Source: Allobosea lupini (GTDB lineage: Bacteria; Pseudomonadota; Alphaproteobacteria; Rhizobiales; Beijerinckiaceae). Taken from it: a stretch of 64,000 bases of DNA. The position numbers and the translations under genes are program-made. Location: the NCBI RefSeq assembly GCF_900109525.1, contig NZ_FOAN01000010.1:62001-126000 (forward strand), written 5' to 3'. Positions 62,102-64,000 of the stretch are shown one piece after another. Within the stretch, counting starts at the first letter, position 1, and every line of letters begins with the position of its first letter. The notes below the pieces were generated by a model. The model made no database searches and was not told where the DNA came from. It saw only the letters and a program-made list of their open reading frames with translations.

Positions 62102-62974
62102 TCAGGCGGGGCGCAGCGCCGCGTTCCGCCGCACCAGCCAGACGGCGAAGGCCGAGGCGGTCACGTACATGATCAGGCTGTAGATGCCGGGCACCACGGC
62201 TGCGGCCGGATTGCGCAGCACGTTGAGGGCGATGAAGATCGCCAGCGCAGCATTGTGGATGCCGATCTCCATGGCGATCGCCACCGCCTGGCCCTTGGGC
62301 AGGCGCAGCGCCAGCGGGGCGAGGTAGCCGGTGAGCATGCTGACCAAGTTGAAGGCGAGGCAGGCGCCGCCGACCGCGATCAGGCTCGGCAGCAGTGCCT
62401 TGCGCTCGATATAGATCGCACCGGCGATCAGGATGGCGAGGACCAGGATCGAGAAGATCTTGATAGGTTTCTCGGCGCGAATGGCGAAGCGTTCGGCGCG
62501 CGCCCGCAGCAGCATACCGAGCGCGACCGGGATCAGGATGATCGCGCCGACCTCGATCACCTTGCGATGCGGCGGCGGCACGTACTGGCCATTGCCGAGG
62601 AAATAGCTCAGCGAGAGATCGAGCACGATCGGCAGCGTCAGCAGGCAGAGCAGGCTGTTGACCGCCGTCAGCGTGATGTTGAGAGCGACGTCGCCGCGGG
62701 CGAGGTGGCTGTAGATGTTGGCCGTCGCGCCGCCCGGCGCGGCCGCGAGCAGCATCAGGCCGACGGCATGATCGGGCGACAGCTTGAGGCCGATCGCGAT
62801 CGCGAAGGCGGCGAGGGGCAGCAGCAGGACCTGAAGGAAGAGACCGAAGCCGACCGCCAGCGGATAGCGTGCAACACGGCGGAAGTCCCCGATCGTCAGG
62901 CTCAAGCCCAGTCCGAGCATGACGATGCCAATGGCGAGCGGCAACAGCAGATCGGTCACGATCGAACCCTGCAT
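62102..62974 (-). CDS. bile acid:sodium symporter family (BASS) transporter
   Basis: The 290-residue protein has eight or nine membrane helices: IVTDLLLPLAIGIVMLGLGL, VLLLPLAAFAIAIGLKLS and the characteristic HAVGLMLLAAAPGGATANIY. The second repeat is AVAIAMEIGIHNAALAIFIA. Conserved N and E/Q residues for sodium sites are present. Members import bile acids, pyruvate or other organic anions with sodium. It converges with the DadA-like gene, so the substrate may be an organic acid made there; this is inference. Confidence 0.92.
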   Translation of the reverse strand: MQGSIVTDLLLPLAIGIVMLGLGLSLTIGDFRRVARYPLAVGFGLFLQVLLLPLAAFAIAIGLKLSPDHAVGLMLLAAAPGGATANIYSHLARGDVALNITLTAVNSLLCLLTLPIVLDLSLSYFLGNGQYVPPPHRKVIEVGAIILIPVALGMLLRARAERFAIRAEKPIKIFSILVLAILIAGAIYIERKALLPSLIAVGGACLAFNLVSMLTGYLAPLALRLPKGQAVAIAMEIGIHNAALAIFIALNVLRNPAAAVVPGIYSLIMYVTASAFAVWLVRRNAALRPA

Positions 62975-63096
62975 TGCGCGCTTCCCCTTGTCGGCCTTTT
63001 CTATGCCGTTGCGTCAGGCTAGTTGAGGAATGGATCCTACGCCACTGACTGGGTTGGATCTTTTCGTAGCAAGGTTTCCGATTCTTTCGATGATGC

Positions 63097-63507
63097 TCAG
63101 AAAGACGCGCAGACCGGCTTGAGGATCACTCCGACCGATTGCTGGTGGAAGCGGTGCTTGTAGGCTTCGGCGATGGCGGCGAGCTTGTCACGATTCGCAG
63201 GTTCATCCGAGATCGCGATCTGGACGAGCTTGCTGGGCTCGCGGATCAATCGGCCACGCTCGCGGTCACGATATTGCCCGCTGGCGTCGAGAATGGTCAG
63301 TCCGTCAGGGAAGCGCGGCGTCAGCTCTTCATCGACGAAGCGGCGGAAGGCCGCTTCGCTGATGCCGATACGGTCGCCGATCTTGCGGCCGAAGAGCAGC
63401 TCGGCTGAGAGCATTGCCTGTTGGCCGGACAGGCAGGAATGGGGCGCAAGGCCGGCGCAGCCGGCGAGGGTGCTTGCAATCAGAAGCGCAAAGCTGAGTC
63501 GGATCAT
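63097..63507 (-). CDS. DUF3574-family lipoprotein
   Basis: The 136-residue protein begins with a lipobox signal (MIRLSFALLIASTLAGCAGL; cysteine at residue 17). The DUF3574 body follows: SAELLFGRKIGDRIGISEAA, FRRFVDEELTPRFPDGLTIL and REPSKLVQIAISDEPANRDK. A second pair of cysteines (SCLSGQ, KPVCASF) could form a disulphide. It is probably anchored to the inner leaflet of the outer membrane or to the inner membrane. Function unknown. Confidence 0.88.
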   Translation of the reverse strand: MIRLSFALLIASTLAGCAGLAPHSCLSGQQAMLSAELLFGRKIGDRIGISEAAFRRFVDEELTPRFPDGLTILDASGQYRDRERGRLIREPSKLVQIAISDEPANRDKLAAIAEAYKHRFHQQSVGVILKPVCASF

Positions 63508-63572
63508 GGCCTTGCCCCTGTCGGCTGAGAGATCGATTCAGTCAGCCGAGCTATGCGCCGGGCATTGCCGCC

Positions 63573-64000
63573 TCAGAAGCGCTGTGGGCTGAAATGGCCG
63601 ACGTCGATCGCCGGCGAACGGCCGGCGATCAGCGCGGCGACGAGATCGGCCGTCGCGGTCGACTGGGTCATGCCGTAATGGCCATGGCCGAAGGCGTAGA
63701 CGACATTGGGGTTGCGGCTTGCCTTGCCGATCACCGGCAAGGAATCCGGCAGCGAGGGGCGGAAGCCCATCCAGACCCTGCCGCTGTCGAAAGCCGGCAG
63801 GCCGTCCACCAGCCTCGTTGCCTTGTCGTAGAGCGCCCTTGTGCGGGCATGGTTGGGCGGCGCCTTGAGACCGCCGAACTCGACCGCACCGCCGATGCGC
63901 AAGCCGCTTTCCAGCGGGGTCATGACGAAGCCGTCATCCTTGAAGCCGATCGGGCGGCTGGTCAGGCCGGTCACGCCCGGGAAGCTGACATTGTAGCCGC
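63573..64000 (-). CDS. DadA-like FAD-dependent oxidoreductase, 5' end beyond window
   Basis: The reverse-strand frame is open from the window edge to the stop at 63573, so only about the last 142 residues are visible: GYNVSFPGVTGLTSRPIGFK, DDGFVMTPLESGLRIGGAVE, WMGFRPSLPDSLPVIGKASR and YAFGHGHYGMTQSTATADLV. These are the C-terminal FAD-closing and substrate-side motifs of D-amino-acid dehydrogenase-like enzymes. An internal ATG at 63974 is not the start. It makes two such enzymes within 3 kb. Confidence 0.88.
   Translation of the reverse strand, partial: GYNVSFPGVTGLTSRPIGFKDDGFVMTPLESGLRIGGAVEFGGLKAPPNHARTRALYDKATRLVDGLPAFDSGRVWMGFRPSLPDSLPVIGKASRNPNVVYAFGHGHYGMTQSTATADLVAALIAGRSPAIDVGHFSPQRF

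Overview
The window is a piece of a GC-rich alphaproteobacterial chromosome. Gene content (ATP12-type assembly factor, solitary pccB, DUF1801, a complete liv operon, many small one-component regulators) and short palindromic intergenic repeats suggest a Hyphomicrobiales member, perhaps Bosea or a relative. That placement is inference; there is no rRNA gene to anchor it. I saw no rRNA, tRNA, CRISPR array, insertion sequence or prophage. Most of the window is metabolic, transport and regulatory genes in short operons. Both ends cut genes: an AlgI-like acyltransferase on the left and a DadA-like oxidoreductase on the right.

Layout. 0-3.3 kb: MBOAT acyltransferase, a tartrate/malate-type dehydrogenase, and a Bug-type solute-binding protein divergent from an FCD-GntR regulator. 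3.3-8.5 kb: small regulators with small enzymes (Crp/Fnr, VOC, HxlR, DUF3237, NTF2-like, TetR, NIPSNAP); several divergent intervals hold clear operator palindromes. 8.8-14.4 kb: TetR-HlyD-ABC-ABC exporter operon with overlapping genes, then HxlR-FabF. 14.6-21.8 kb: quinone oxidoreductase/LysR, a PIN toxin-antitoxin pair, pccB, MocR/LysE, ArsR/SRPBCC. 21.9-30.1 kb: a ClpP paralogue, P1 peptidase-ATP12-DUF1801, a Spy-like protein, PsiF, MgtC, a secreted polysaccharide lyase and an orphan protein. 30.2-35.8 kb: rpsD, murI, a MarR-GNAT fusion, unknown exported proteins, a Tat-exported amine oxidase. 36.1-38.4 kb: a haem-type TonB receptor. 38.7-44.4 kb: an rRNA/tRNA methyltransferase and two tandem chemoreceptors. 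44.5-51.6 kb: a dipeptidase and a complete branched-chain amino-acid ABC transporter (livHMGF, a small membrane protein, the binding protein). 51.8-57.7 kb: two GSTs, a diguanylate cyclase, a small hydrolase, purB, DUF1428, rpe. 57.7-64 kb: an amino-acid catabolic neighbourhood (AsnC, ornithine cyclodeaminase, the decayed end of an amidinohydrolase gene, two DadA-like oxidases) with two BASS-type transporters.

How they work together. The liv transporter, dipeptidase, ornithine cyclodeaminase, DadA-like enzymes and LysE exporter point to heavy use of amino acids and peptides. The paired chemoreceptors and diguanylate cyclase would link this to movement and lifestyle switching. I did not find a convincing new multi-gene system. 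The best leads are a 43-nt perfect inverted repeat covering both TetR/NIPSNAP promoters, a shared HxlR-type operator at two promoters, a decayed arginine deiminase/DDAH-family gene fused to the end of the ornithine cyclodeaminase region, paired repeats in front of the TonB receptor, and an orphan protein with an NlpC-like cysteine motif.
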